Positions 24,876 to 36,056 of a stretch of 64,000 nucleotides of DNA are shown here, one piece after another (positions within the stretch are counted from its first letter, which is position 1; the number at the start of each line of letters is the position of its first letter). The stretch is from Streptomyces sp. Mut1 (GTDB lineage Bacteria > Actinomycetota > Actinomycetes > Streptomycetales > Streptomycetaceae): positions 1,612,001 through 1,676,000 of the forward strand of contig NZ_CP120997.1 of assembly GCF_030719295.1 (NCBI RefSeq), in the 5' to 3' direction. The position numbers and the translations under genes are program-made. The notes under the pieces are model-generated. The model saw only the letters and a program-made list of their open reading frames with translations, ran no database searches and was not told where the DNA came from.

Positions 24876-25421
24876 ATGCCTCTCCTCCCCCGCCCGACCG
24901 GCAACGAGACCCGGGCCACCGCCCCCCGCGACTGCCCGGACGACCGTCGCCGCCCGCGACGGCGTGCCGCGCTCGTCGCCGCCACGACGGGCATCGCCGT
25001 CCTGGCGGCGGGCGCCCCCGTCGCCTACGCCACGCTCGGCTCGGCCGCCACGCCGGAGCCGCGGCCCGCGGTCGCGAGCGCCGTGCGGGGCAAGGACTAC
25101 ATCGAGACGCGGCTGCTGTTCGGCACCGAACGCCCGGACGGCGGGCCCGATGTGACTGACCGACAGTTCCTGGACTTCATCGACTCCGAGGTCACCCCGC
25201 GCTTCCCCAACGGGCTGACCATCCAGAACGGCCGCGGACAGTGGCGCGACTCCAACGGGGTGATCGAGCGGGAGCGGAGCTACGAGCTGACCCTGCTCTA
25301 CCCGGCGTCCGAGGCCCGGGTCCGCGGCCCGCAGATCGAGCGCATCCGCGACGCCTACGAGAAGGCGTACGCCCAGGACTCGGTGGCACGGCTGGAGGAG
25401 CGGCTGAACGCCGACTTCTGA
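24876..25421 (+). CDS. Exported DUF3574 protein
   Basis: 181 residues. Basic residues (DDRRRPRRRAA) precede a hydrophobic segment (LVAATTGIAVLAAGAPVAYA), giving a signal or anchor. The domain after residue 70 matches the DUF3574 pattern: YIETRLLFGTERPDGG, VTDRQFLDFIDSEVTPRFPNGLTI, GQWRDSNGVIERERSYELTLLYP. The fold and function of this family are unknown to me. The gene is flanked on both sides by short tandem repeats with a period of 23-24 bp. Confidence 0.8.
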   Translation: MPLLPRPTGNETRATAPRDCPDDRRRPRRRAALVAATTGIAVLAAGAPVAYATLGSAATPEPRPAVASAVRGKDYIETRLLFGTERPDGGPDVTDRQFLDFIDSEVTPRFPNGLTIQNGRGQWRDSNGVIERERSYELTLLYPASEARVRGPQIERIRDAYEKAYAQDSVARLEERLNADF

Positions 25422-25447
25422 CACCGCGCGACCCGCCGGGAGCCGCG

Positions 25448-25512
25448 CGCGGTACGCACGACGGCGAGCGACGCGGTACGTCCACCGGCGAGCGGCGCGG
25501 TACGTCTGACGG
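25448..25512. repeat. Tandem repeat, about 2.7 units of 24 bp
   Basis: CGCGGTACG recurs at 25448, 25472 and 25496, each followed by a similar spacer containing GGCGAGCG. It lies between the convergent DUF3574 and HXXEE genes. Confidence 0.65.
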
Positions 25513-25545
25513 TTCGGCAGGCCGTCGCCGCCCCGGGTGTTCGGC

Positions 25546-26091
25546 TCACGCGTCCGCCGTACGCGGCCCGGCCAGGACGCGGGCCGCCGCGTGCACCCCC
25601 GCCACGGCCACCGGCAGGAACATCAGCCCGGTGGCCGCCGCGCGCCCCCCGCCCGCCCCGATCCCCGCCGCCCGCAGCCGGCGCAGCGCCCAGAGCGAGT
25701 ACGGGATGACGACGGTCGGCGAGGTGGCGACGCCCGGGGTGTAGCCGCCGTACGCGGCCGACTGCGCGATGTGCGCCACCCCGTGGAGCCCGAATCCGGC
25801 CAGGACGGTACGGAAGAAGGGGCTGCGCCCGCCGGTGCGCGCCCCGTCGGCGGCGGCAGCGGCAACGATCCCGCCCATGAGGCCGATGGCCGCGTTCACC
25901 TCGCGCTGCGAGAGGTCCGTGCGCTCCCACACCCGGCCGGGCACCCACGGCAACCGCTCCTTGAGCTTCGGCCGGGCGGTGCGGAGCCAGCCCGCCATGG
26001 TGACGATCTCCTCCAGGTCGTTGGCGGCCCAGGCTGCCAGCAGTCCCCAGGTCACCGCTCCGGAAACCCCGGAGGTCCTGTCGCTCCTCAT
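25546..26091 (-). CDS. HXXEE-domain membrane protein
   Basis: 181 residues from the ATG 5 nt after AGAGGGG. The sequence has WAANDLEEIVTMAGW, about four membrane segments, and a second His cluster GLHGVAHIAQS, matching the HXXEE family whose conserved His and Glu residues lie at the membrane. The biochemical role of the family is not known. It is divergent from a TetR regulator gene, and the shared 86-nt gap holds a long palindrome, so it is the likely repressed target. Confidence 0.75.
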   Translation of the reverse strand: MRSDRTSGVSGAVTWGLLAAWAANDLEEIVTMAGWLRTARPKLKERLPWVPGRVWERTDLSQREVNAAIGLMGGIVAAAAADGARTGGRSPFFRTVLAGFGLHGVAHIAQSAAYGGYTPGVATSPTVVIPYSLWALRRLRAAGIGAGGGRAAATGLMFLPVAVAGVHAAARVLAGPRTADA

Positions 26092-26134
26092 GAGCACCCC
26101 TCTGCGTGTCGTGCGCCGCCAGTCGGCCGCAGCA

Positions 26135-26163
26135 TATAATGCAACGCAACGTTGCGTTGCATT
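26135..26163. promoter_or_regulatory. 26-bp perfect palindrome overlapping a TATAAT box (TetR operator)
   Basis: The half-site AATGCAACGCAAC (26138-26150) is followed directly by its exact reverse complement (26151-26163). A consensus TATAAT at 26135-26140 on the plus strand overlaps its left end, so transcription of tetR would start inside the palindrome. The -35 region (TGCGCC) is weak. The arrangement is typical of repression by the adjacent TetR protein. Confidence 0.85.
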
Positions 26164-26177
26164 TCTCTGGAGCCGCC

Positions 26178-26768
26178 ATGTCAGTCCCGTCCCCGCAGCC
26201 CCGCCCCGGCAAGGGCCCCCGCGCCGCCGGGGCGATCTTCGACGCCACGCTGCGTCTGCTCGCCGAGCGCGGATACGACGGGCTCACCATCGAGGCCGTC
26301 GCCCTGGCGGCCGGGGTCAACAAGACGACGATCTACCGCTGGTGGCCGTCCAAGGCGGCGCTGCTGCACGCCGCCCTGCTCCGGGCCCGGGTCCTGGACA
26401 TCGAGATCCCCGACACCGGCTCCCTGCGCGGGGACCTGATCGCCCTGGCGGACCAGGTGATCGACCTGGTCACGGGCGTACGCAGTCGGGCGATCGTGCG
26501 GGCCGTCGCCTCGGGTCCCGGTCTGCCGGACGACGGTCTCGCCTCCCTGGCCAGGGACTTCTTCGCCGACCGGTTCTCCCGTGAGCAGCCCGTGTTCACC
26601 CGGGCCTTCGCACGCGGTGAACTGCCCCCGGACACCGACCCGATGCTGCTGCTCGACCTGATCGCCGGAGCCGTCTGGGTGCGGGCGCTGCTCCGGAACG
26701 AGCCGGTTCCGCCCGGCTTCGCGGCCGCCGTCGTCGACGCGGTGCTGCCCGCCCGGCGCACGGCCTGA
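26178..26768 (+). CDS. TetR-family transcriptional regulator
   Basis: 196 residues from ATG, 6 nt after GGAG. The DNA-binding domain is at residues 15-62: AIFDATLRLLAERGYDGLTIEAVALAAGVNKTTIYRWWPSKAALL. The C-terminal ligand domain (TetR_C_11-like, DFFADRFSREQPVFTRAFARGEL) is normal in length. The 26-bp palindrome in front of the gene is the expected operator, so the protein should repress itself and the divergent HXXEE gene. The inducer is unknown. Confidence 0.92.
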   Translation: MSVPSPQPRPGKGPRAAGAIFDATLRLLAERGYDGLTIEAVALAAGVNKTTIYRWWPSKAALLHAALLRARVLDIEIPDTGSLRGDLIALADQVIDLVTGVRSRAIVRAVASGPGLPDDGLASLARDFFADRFSREQPVFTRAFARGELPPDTDPMLLLDLIAGAVWVRALLRNEPVPPGFAAAVVDAVLPARRTA

Positions 26769-26794
26769 ACCGCCGGACGTGGTGCGGGAGCCCT

Positions 26795-28125
26795 TCAGCC
26801 GCCGGTCAGCTCCAGGAGCGTGGTCACCGGGTCGCGGCCCGGGGCGGCGCGGGGCCACCAGTCGTCCTCGCCGGGGTCGGACTCGTAGCCGTACCAGCGG
26901 CCGTCGCGGCCGAAGCGGAGCTGGAAGGCGTGGCCCGGGTGGGTGAGGTGGTTGCGCCAGGGCTGGAAGCGGGGGAAGCCGGCGGCGGCGAGGGCCGGGC
27001 GGGCGCGGTCGAAGGGGCCCGCCGGGGGGTCCCACGGCGTTTCCAGGACCGCCAGTCCCTCGGCCTCGCCCTGGCGCCAGGCGGCCACGGCGCGAGCCAG
27101 GTCCGTGGTGTTGCGGCCGGTGGCGGAGGCCAGCTCCCGGTAGAGGGCGCGGGTGGTGGCGGTGAGCCCGGCGGTGGGGCCTGCCGCTGCCAGCCGGACG
27201 GCGTCCTGCCAGGCGGTGAGTCCGGCGAGCGGGTCGCGGCCGGTGGTGAGCAGCGCGTGGGCGCGGGCCGCCGCGTCGGTGGCGAGCTGGTCGAGGGCGA
27301 GCGGGTCCCGGGCGCCGGGGAGCGCCGGACAGGCGGGCGGGCGGCCGGGGTGCGGCTCCACCGGGAAGGGCGCGGGCAGCGGCGGCAGGAAGCGGCCGGC
27401 GAGTGCCTCCTTCGCCGGTACGGACGGGGTGTCGGGGGCGGCGGGCCGCTCCCGGGCGGAGTGCGCGGCGTTGCGCCGGCCCAGCTCCTCCAGGAGGGCC
27501 CGCTCGCCCCGGCCGCGCAGCAGGAGCAGGACGAACGGGTCGGTGTCCAGGAGGAGGGCCATCTGGTAGCAGAGGGCCGCCACGTGCTTGCAGGGCCGGC
27601 CCCGGTCGGGGCAGGTGCAGGCGGGATCGAGGTCGCCGGGGGCGGGCAGCAGGGTGATCCCGGCGGTGGTGGCGGTCTCGGCCAGGGAGTGCGGCATCTC
27701 CTTGGCGAGCAGCGCGGCGAGGTGGCCGGGGCGGGCGGCGACCGCGTCGAGCAGGGTGTCCCAGTCGGCGTCGGCGAAGGTGCGCAGCCGCAGCTCGGCG
27801 CGGTAGGGGCGGGGGCGGCTGCCGTGCACATAGGCGACGACGTGCCCCGGGGTGACGGTAATCGCGGCGACGTGCCCGCCGTCCGCGTACGCCCGGCCCC
27901 GGGCGAGCCTCGGCGCGTCCATCGACAGGGACTCCAGGGCGGCCACCCAGGCGCGGCCCCACCAGCTCTCCGCGAACGGCCCGTCCTCGCCGGAGGTGCG
28001 CGCGGGCACGGCCTCGAAGGTGCGCCGCAGATCGTCGGGGCCGGGGCGGGAGCGGGCGGCGGGCCGTGCGTCGCGCCGGGCGGCGAGCGGCCCGGAGGCG
28101 GGGCGGGCGGCGCCGGGTGCGGGGC

Positions 28126-28129
<4 letters not shown>
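26795..28129 (-). CDS. SWIM zinc-finger protein, partner of SNF2 helicase
   Basis: 444 residues. The SWIM motif CTCPDRGRPCKH (CxC-x6-CxH) lies near residue 175. The N-terminal part (FAESWWGRAWVAALESL) is the usual start of this family. The C-terminal half is Ala/Pro-rich and ends DPVTTLLELTGG. SWIM proteins bind DNA or protein partners and are commonly paired with SWI2/SNF2 helicases. The ATG overlaps the helicase stop codon by 4 nt (ATGA), so the two are coupled. Confidence 0.88.
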
Positions 28130-31029
<2,900 letters not shown>

Positions 31030-31128
31030 CCGTCCCTCCCCTCCCGTCCTGGCGGCCCGGGTGCCGCGTCCTCGCGCTCCGTGCCAGGTCAGCACGGGAT
31101 TCCCCGGAATCGAATCCTCTGACTCGCG

Positions 31129-31151
31129 AGTCTAGGCGGGGGGTACGACAA
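31129..31151 (-). promoter_or_regulatory. Candidate promoter of the SNF2/SWIM operon, partly damage-like
   Basis: TTGTCGTAC, 8 nt, TAGACT: the first six bases, the spacing and the -10 box fit the damage consensus, the GTG part does not. The leader of about 95 nt can fold GGATTC with GAATCC around 9 nt. The whole 330-nt gap to the SPFH gene otherwise shows short TCCGG repeats (31326-31358) and no gene. Confidence 0.35.
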
Positions 31152-31359
31152 CGGACCGGCCGCCGCCGTTCCCGCAGCTCGTACGGGGTCGGGCGACGGC
31201 CGGGGAAGGCGCCGCGCGGTCGCGGGCCGCGGGGCCGGTACGCCTGCCCGGGAACCTCCTCGCGCCCTCCGCGCCGCGCGGTCGCCGGGCCGGTCCGGTG
31301 TCCCGGACGCCCGGCCGGTGCCGGGCTCCGGTGTCCGGCGTCCGATGTCCGGTGTCCGG

Positions 31360-32394
31360 TCAGTGCCGGGCGAAGTGTCGCGACGCGCCCAGGTCGTCGG
31401 ACGCCTCCGCGTCGGGGCCGGGCGCGGGCGGCTGCTCAGGCGATCGGGGCTCCTGACCGGCCGGTGCGGGCTCCTGACCGGCCGATGCGGCCGATGCGGG
31501 CTCCTGGCCGGTCGGTGCGGCCGGTGCGGGCTCCTGCCCGGCCGAATTGGGCTCCTGGCCCGCCGGTGCGGGCGATCCGGGTTCCTGCCCGGTGCCCGGC
31601 GTCACCTGCGGTGTGCCCTGGTCCGGTGCCTGCCCCAGCTGGGCCCGTTCCAGGAAGCGCAGCAGCTCCACCGGGAACGGCAGCACCAGCGTCGAGTTCT
31701 TCTCCGCCGCGACGGCCACCATGGTCTGGAGCAGTCGCAGCTGGAGCGCCGCGGGCTGGGCGGACATCTGCGACGCCGCCTCGGCCAGCTTCTTGGACGC
31801 CTGGAGTTCCGCGTCCGCGTTGATGACCCGGGCCCGCCGCTCACGGTCCGCCTCGGCCTGCCGGGCCATGGACCGCTTCATCGTCTCCGGCAGCGAGACG
31901 TCCTTGATCTCGACCCGGTCGATCTGGACGCCCCAGCCCACCGCCGGGCTGTCGATCATGATTTCGAGGCCCTCGTTCAGCTTCTCCCGGTTGGAAAGGA
32001 GGTCGTCCAGGTCGCTCTTACCAATGATGGAACGGAGCGACGTCTGCGCCATCTGCGAGACCGCGAAGCGGTAGTCCTCCACCCGGACGACCGCGCTCGC
32101 CGCGTCGACCACCTTGAAGTAGATGACGGCGTCCACCCGGACCGTGACGTTGTCCCGAGTGATCCCGTCCTGCGACGGGACGGGCATGGTCACGATCTGC
32201 ATGTTGACCTTGCGCAGCCGGTCGACGACCGGCAGCACCATCGTGAAACCTGGTCCGCGCACGTCGTCGCGGAGCCGCCCCAGTCTGAGGACCACACCCC
32301 GCTCGTACTGTTTGATGATCCGGGCGGCGGCCATCATGTACACGGCGCCCGCCGCCACCACCGCGATCAACGCGATCAAGAGGTCCTGAACCAT
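31360..32394 (-). CDS. SPFH/band-7 (slipin-like) membrane protein with GQEP-repeat tail
   Basis: 344 residues from ATG. One N-terminal helix (LLIALIAVVAAGAVYMMAA) anchors the SPFH domain: QYERGVVLRLGRL, GPGFTMVLPVVDRLRKVNMQ, SQDGITRDNVTVRVDAVIYFKVVD, SLRSIIGKSDLDDLLSNREKLN. This is the slipin/stomatin group that forms membrane scaffolds. A coiled coil rich in Ala and Glu follows. The last 90 or so residues are a Pro/Ala tail with six copies of GQEP, encoded by imperfect DNA repeats at about 31440-31600. The usual NfeD protease partner is not adjacent. Confidence 0.9.
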   Translation of the reverse strand: MVQDLLIALIAVVAAGAVYMMAAARIIKQYERGVVLRLGRLRDDVRGPGFTMVLPVVDRLRKVNMQIVTMPVPSQDGITRDNVTVRVDAVIYFKVVDAASAVVRVEDYRFAVSQMAQTSLRSIIGKSDLDDLLSNREKLNEGLEIMIDSPAVGWGVQIDRVEIKDVSLPETMKRSMARQAEADRERRARVINADAELQASKKLAEAASQMSAQPAALQLRLLQTMVAVAAEKNSTLVLPFPVELLRFLERAQLGQAPDQGTPQVTPGTGQEPGSPAPAGQEPNSAGQEPAPAAPTGQEPASAASAGQEPAPAGQEPRSPEQPPAPGPDAEASDDLGASRHFARH

Positions 32395-32640
32395 GACGGC
32401 CCCCTGCCGGCCGGAAGTACCGTACTCACTGCTCGTACCACTCACACCCCATTGGGCGCTAATACCACGGTATGCCCGGTCGAGCCGTGGGGCGAACGTC
32501 TCCCCGCACTCCCCCCGTACGCCCTACTCCCCCACCCGGCCGCGTCCCGGATGCCGGGGCCCGGGGAAGCGGGCAGGGTGACCAGCACCGGCACGTGCAC
32601 CGCGGGTGTGCGTGGTGACGAGACAGACGAGGACCCGCCC

Positions 32641-32988
32641 ATGCCCGTGATCGAACGCCGACGCCGCCGGCTCGGCATCGCCGCCCAGGCCGTGTTCCTG
32701 ACCCTGACCGTCGCGGGCTGTTCGGGCCTCGGCCGGACCGCGGTCGGACCGGTCATCTACACGACCGAGCAGGACGCCGTGGTCGAGGTGAACAGCCCTT
32801 CGGTCAAGGGCTGCCACCGGCTCGTACCCGAGGGTGCCAAAGAGGTCTCCAACAACACCCTGATCGACATCATCCTGTACCCGACACCGGACTGCACCGG
32901 GCCGGGCACGACCTATCTGGCGACCACGTTCTCCGACGTCAACGCGGCCGACGCCAAGCCCTGGCGCAGCTTCAGCACCATCCACTGA
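32641..32988 (+). CDS. Small secreted lipoprotein, unknown function
   Basis: 115 residues. Basic residues (ERRRRRLG), a hydrophobic run and the lipobox LTVAGC predict lipid anchoring at the Cys. The mature part of about 85 residues has two further Cys (KGCHRL, PDCTGPG) that could form a disulfide, and strands typical of a small beta domain. GAGGA lies 8 nt before the ATG. I do not recognise a family. It stands alone, facing a methyltransferase gene on the other strand. Confidence 0.72.
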   Translation: MPVIERRRRRLGIAAQAVFLTLTVAGCSGLGRTAVGPVIYTTEQDAVVEVNSPSVKGCHRLVPEGAKEVSNNTLIDIILYPTPDCTGPGTTYLATTFSDVNAADAKPWRSFSTIH

Positions 32989-33002
32989 CCGCCGTACGGA
33001 CC

Positions 33003-33695
33003 CTAGAACGGCACGGCCCGTACCCAGATGCCGTCGTCCGTGAGGCAGCGGTCCACCCTCAGCCCGGCCGCCTCCAGGTATCCCTCGAACGCCTCCTGCG
33101 ACAGCTCCCGGGACAGGAAGGTCTGCGTCCACCGCGCGTCGTCGAACACGTACTCGGCGCGCACCGAGCGCACCCCGTCCCCGACCGGCTCCGACGAGAC
33201 GATGCGCACGGTGTAGCCGGCGGGGTGGACGCGCTCGCGCGGGACCTCGTGGTAGTCAGCGCCCTCGCGCTGGATGAGCACCACTCCCCCCTCGCGCACA
33301 TATCTGCGGCAGGTCCGCAGCAGCCCGTCGCGCACCCGGTGCTCGCCCGCGTGCACCAGGAACGACGCCAGCATCACCACGTCGAAGGTCTCGTCCCCGA
33401 GGTCCAGCGACTCGATGGGGCTGCGCACCGTCCGCGCCCCGCGCACGTGCTCCAGCATCTGCGCCGACTCGTCCACCGCCGTGACCGTGAAGCCGCGCTC
33501 GATCAGCGGGTGCGTCACCCGGCCCGCGCCGCAGCCCAGTTCGAGGATGCTCGCCCCGGCGGGGACCGCCGCCTCGATCACGTCCGGCTCGTCGCCCACC
33601 GCCAGCCGCGTGTACAGCTCGACCGCGCAGCCGTCCGGGGTGATGGCGCCCGGCCCCGTCCCTGAATAACCCTCACGTACCAGTTGTCCTCCCAT
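33003..33695 (-). CDS. SAM-dependent methyltransferase
   Basis: 230 residues from the ATG of MGGQLVREGYSG. A GTG 14 codons earlier overlaps the stop codon of the upstream PucR gene as GTGA and may be the true, coupled start. SAM motifs are SILELGCGAGRVTHPLIERG, VTAVDESAQMLEHV and FDVVMLASFLVHAG. The opening GYSGTGPGAITPDGCAVELY is shared by a group of small actinobacterial methyltransferases of unknown substrate. Co-transcription with the PucR-type regulator is likely. Confidence 0.82.
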   Translation of the reverse strand: MGGQLVREGYSGTGPGAITPDGCAVELYTRLAVGDEPDVIEAAVPAGASILELGCGAGRVTHPLIERGFTVTAVDESAQMLEHVRGARTVRSPIESLDLGDETFDVVMLASFLVHAGEHRVRDGLLRTCRRYVREGGVVLIQREGADYHEVPRERVHPAGYTVRIVSSEPVGDGVRSVRAEYVFDDARWTQTFLSRELSQEAFEGYLEAAGLRVDRCLTDDGIWVRAVPF

Positions 33696-33733
33696 GCCCA
33701 CCGAACGATCGGCGGAAAGCGGCCGTTCCCCGT

Positions 33734-35038
33734 TCACACCGAGCGCCGCGCGACCAGGGCCGCGCTCAGGTGCTGGAGGTCGGCCGGGCGGCCCGGGGAG
33801 AGACCGGTGAGGCGGTCGATGCGGCGGATGCGGTAGTCGACGGTGTTGGGGTGCACATGCAGCGCCGCCGCCGCGGCCCGGCGGTCCAGCCCGTGTCCGA
33901 GATACGTCTCCAGGGTGTGCAGCAGCTCCGGTTTGGCCTCCAGCGGGTCGAGCAGGCCCGCGAGCCCGCGCAGCGCCTCGCTGGGCCTGCTCAGCTGGTA
34001 TTCGAGGAGCACGTCGGCCAGCCGGTAGAGGCCGGGGGCCCGTCCGGTACGGGCGACGAGGTCGACGATCTCGCCGTTGCGGGCCACCGCCGCCGGCACC
34101 CCCTCCGGCCGCGCGGTCTCGGCGGCGGCCGTGACGGGGACCCCCGCCGCCCGGGTCGCCTCGGCGATCAGTTCGCACAGCCCGCCGGGCCCGCTCCACG
34201 GCGGCGGCTCGGCGACCGGCAGCAGCACGGTGCCGCCGGACGCGTCCAGGGCGGTCAGCGCCGGCGTACCGGCGAACCGGTCCAGGGCCGTCCGGATGCG
34301 CCGTATCTTGCGCCGGGCGGCCACCCCCGCGCCCGGACCCTGCGGCATCACCGCCCCCGCCCCCTGCCCGCACGCCTCGTCCGGATGCGGGGCCAGCGCG
34401 AGCGTCATCGTCAGATAGCGGGCCGCCGGGCGCAGGCCGGTGCGCCGGGTGAAGCCGTCCAGGTCCTCACCGGTCAGCAGCGCGGCCATCAGCGCGTGCC
34501 GCCCGCCGTGCTCCTGGCTGTCCAGGATCGTCCGGGCCTCCAGATAGGCGCCGCTCACCGCGGAGGTCAGCTGCTGCTGGAGGACCAGGATGCGGTCCAT
34601 GATCTCCAGCACGGCGTGCAGGTCCCCGGGCCCGGCGTCCCGCGCGGTCTCCTCCCAGCACATCGCGATGCCCACCTGGTACGCGGCGAGGATGGCGTCC
34701 AGCGGCACACCCTCCTCGGCGCGCTGGGCCGCCGAGTCGCGCTGCTGGGCGAGTTCGGCGTCGGTGGCGCCCCTGCGGTGTTCCAGTACGTCCGCGAAGA
34801 GGCGCAGGTTGTGCTGGACGATGTCCGCGATGTCGCCCGCGATCTCCTCGTGCGGCAGCTCCGCGTAGACCGGCAGATCGCTCAGGAGCCGGGCGACGAC
34901 CCGGGCGGTCAGGGCGGGGACCCGGGCCCGCAGCCGGCCCGCCACGGGGCGTCCCGCGATGGAGAGCGGCCGCTGCCGGGCGGCCCCGCGGCCCGTGCGT
35001 CCGCCTCCCGCGGCGAGCCGCTCTTTGTCATGCGTCAC
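33734..35038 (-). CDS. PucR/CdaR-type transcriptional regulator
   Basis: 434 residues from a GTG (VTHDKERLAAGG). The C-terminal HTH_30 domain is typical: LLHTLETYLGHGLDRRAAAAALHVHPNTVDYRIRRIDRLTGL. The N-terminal part (RARVPALTARVVARLLSDLPVY onward, with VLEHRRGATDAEL) is the RsbT-co-antagonist-like helical region, with a GGDEF-like middle segment, as in Streptomyces regulators such as those of antibiotic or lipase genes. It is divergent from three exported enzyme genes, which are the natural targets. A candidate operator lies in the gap. Confidence 0.85.
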   Translation of the reverse strand: MTHDKERLAAGGGRTGRGAARQRPLSIAGRPVAGRLRARVPALTARVVARLLSDLPVYAELPHEEIAGDIADIVQHNLRLFADVLEHRRGATDAELAQQRDSAAQRAEEGVPLDAILAAYQVGIAMCWEETARDAGPGDLHAVLEIMDRILVLQQQLTSAVSGAYLEARTILDSQEHGGRHALMAALLTGEDLDGFTRRTGLRPAARYLTMTLALAPHPDEACGQGAGAVMPQGPGAGVAARRKIRRIRTALDRFAGTPALTALDASGGTVLLPVAEPPPWSGPGGLCELIAEATRAAGVPVTAAAETARPEGVPAAVARNGEIVDLVARTGRAPGLYRLADVLLEYQLSRPSEALRGLAGLLDPLEAKPELLHTLETYLGHGLDRRAAAAALHVHPNTVDYRIRRIDRLTGLSPGRPADLQHLSAALVARRSV

Positions 35039-35060
35039 AAAAGCCCCCGGCGAAGTCTGC

Positions 35061-35078
35061 GTTACCCACCAGTTAAAC
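35061..35078. promoter_or_regulatory. AT-rich partial inverted repeat in the PucR/lipase gap
   Basis: GTTACCCACCAGTTAAAC stands out as AT-rich in a GC-rich gap of 112 nt between divergent genes. It is only partly symmetric (GTTA/TTAAAC). It may be an operator or -10 region; weak evidence. Confidence 0.3.
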
Positions 35079-35150
35079 GACGGCGTTCGAGTCTGCATGA
35101 TGACCGGCGACACCCGCCATACCCCCACTCGCACCGCACCGGAGGTCGCC

Positions 35151-36053
35151 GTGAACTCGTCCCGAAACAAGGCATTCTGTCGGACCGTCAGAGGCGCGGC
35201 CACCGCCGTCGCACTGGCCGGCCTGGCCGTCGGCACCACCGCGTCCGGCGCCTGGGCGGCGGCCGCCGACGAACCCGTCTCGTACGTGGCGCTCGGCGAC
35301 TCCATGGCCTCGGGCCCGCTCATCCCGGACATCACAGGGCCGGTGGCCTGCGGCCGTTCCACCCACAACTACGCGCACGAACTGGCGGCGAGCATCGGCG
35401 CCTCGCTGCGCGACGTCACATGCAGCGGCGCCAAGTCCACGCACATGACGGAGAAGCAGTCGCTGTCGCTGCTCGACATCCCGATGGGTTCGGCCCCGCC
35501 CCAGTTCGACGCGCTGCGCACGGACACCGACCTGGTGACCCTGACCATCGGCGGCAACGACGCCGGTCTCGTCGGCATCGCGCAGGACTGCATGCAGCTC
35601 GACCCGACCGCCACCCCGTGCAAGGAGAAGCTGACCGAGGGCGGGGTCGACCAGGTGGCGCAGCGGATCGCGGAGTTCGCGCCGCGCCTCGGAGCCGTAC
35701 TGGACGGCATCCACCAGCGCTCGCCGCAGGCCCGGGTGCTCGTCACGGGCTACGGCCTCTACATCAAGCCGGGCGGCTGCTGGCCGCTTCAGCCCGTGCT
35801 CCCGGTGGACGCCGACTTCCTCCAGGGCAGCGTCGACCGGATGAACACGGTCATCGCCGAGCAGAGCGCCGCGCACGGCGCCGAGTACGTCGACGTCGCC
35901 ACCCCGAGCAAGGGCCACGACGCCTGCCAGGCACCGTCGGACAAGTGGGTCGAGGGGTACGTGCCGACCGCGGCGGCAGCACCGCTGCACCCGAACAAGC
36001 AGGGTGAGGCCGCCTACGCCCGCATCATCGGCGCGCACCTCCAGGGGAGCTGA
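35151..36053 (+). CDS. Secreted SGNH/GDSL lipase or esterase
   Basis: 300 residues from a GTG 5 nt after GGAGG. A signal peptide ends near WAAAADEP. The SGNH blocks are all present: VALGDSMASG (nucleophilic Ser), DVTCSGAKS (Gly), TIGGNDAG (Asn) and the C-terminal HPNKQGEAAYA (catalytic His). Several Cys pairs (CGRS, DCMQ/TPCKEK, GGCW/HDAC) indicate disulfides in an exported enzyme, as in the Streptomyces lipase of this fold. It is the first of three closely packed genes for exported hydrolases. Confidence 0.93.
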   Translation: MNSSRNKAFCRTVRGAATAVALAGLAVGTTASGAWAAAADEPVSYVALGDSMASGPLIPDITGPVACGRSTHNYAHELAASIGASLRDVTCSGAKSTHMTEKQSLSLLDIPMGSAPPQFDALRTDTDLVTLTIGGNDAGLVGIAQDCMQLDPTATPCKEKLTEGGVDQVAQRIAEFAPRLGAVLDGIHQRSPQARVLVTGYGLYIKPGGCWPLQPVLPVDADFLQGSVDRMNTVIAEQSAAHGAEYVDVATPSKGHDACQAPSDKWVEGYVPTAAAAPLHPNKQGEAAYARIIGAHLQGS

Positions 36054-36056
36054 CCC

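Noticed and set aside
31095..31130. GGATTCGATTCC on the minus strand, resembling a tRNA T-arm
   Set aside because: No acceptor stem, D-arm or anticodon arm can be built around it. It is a hairpin in the helicase leader.
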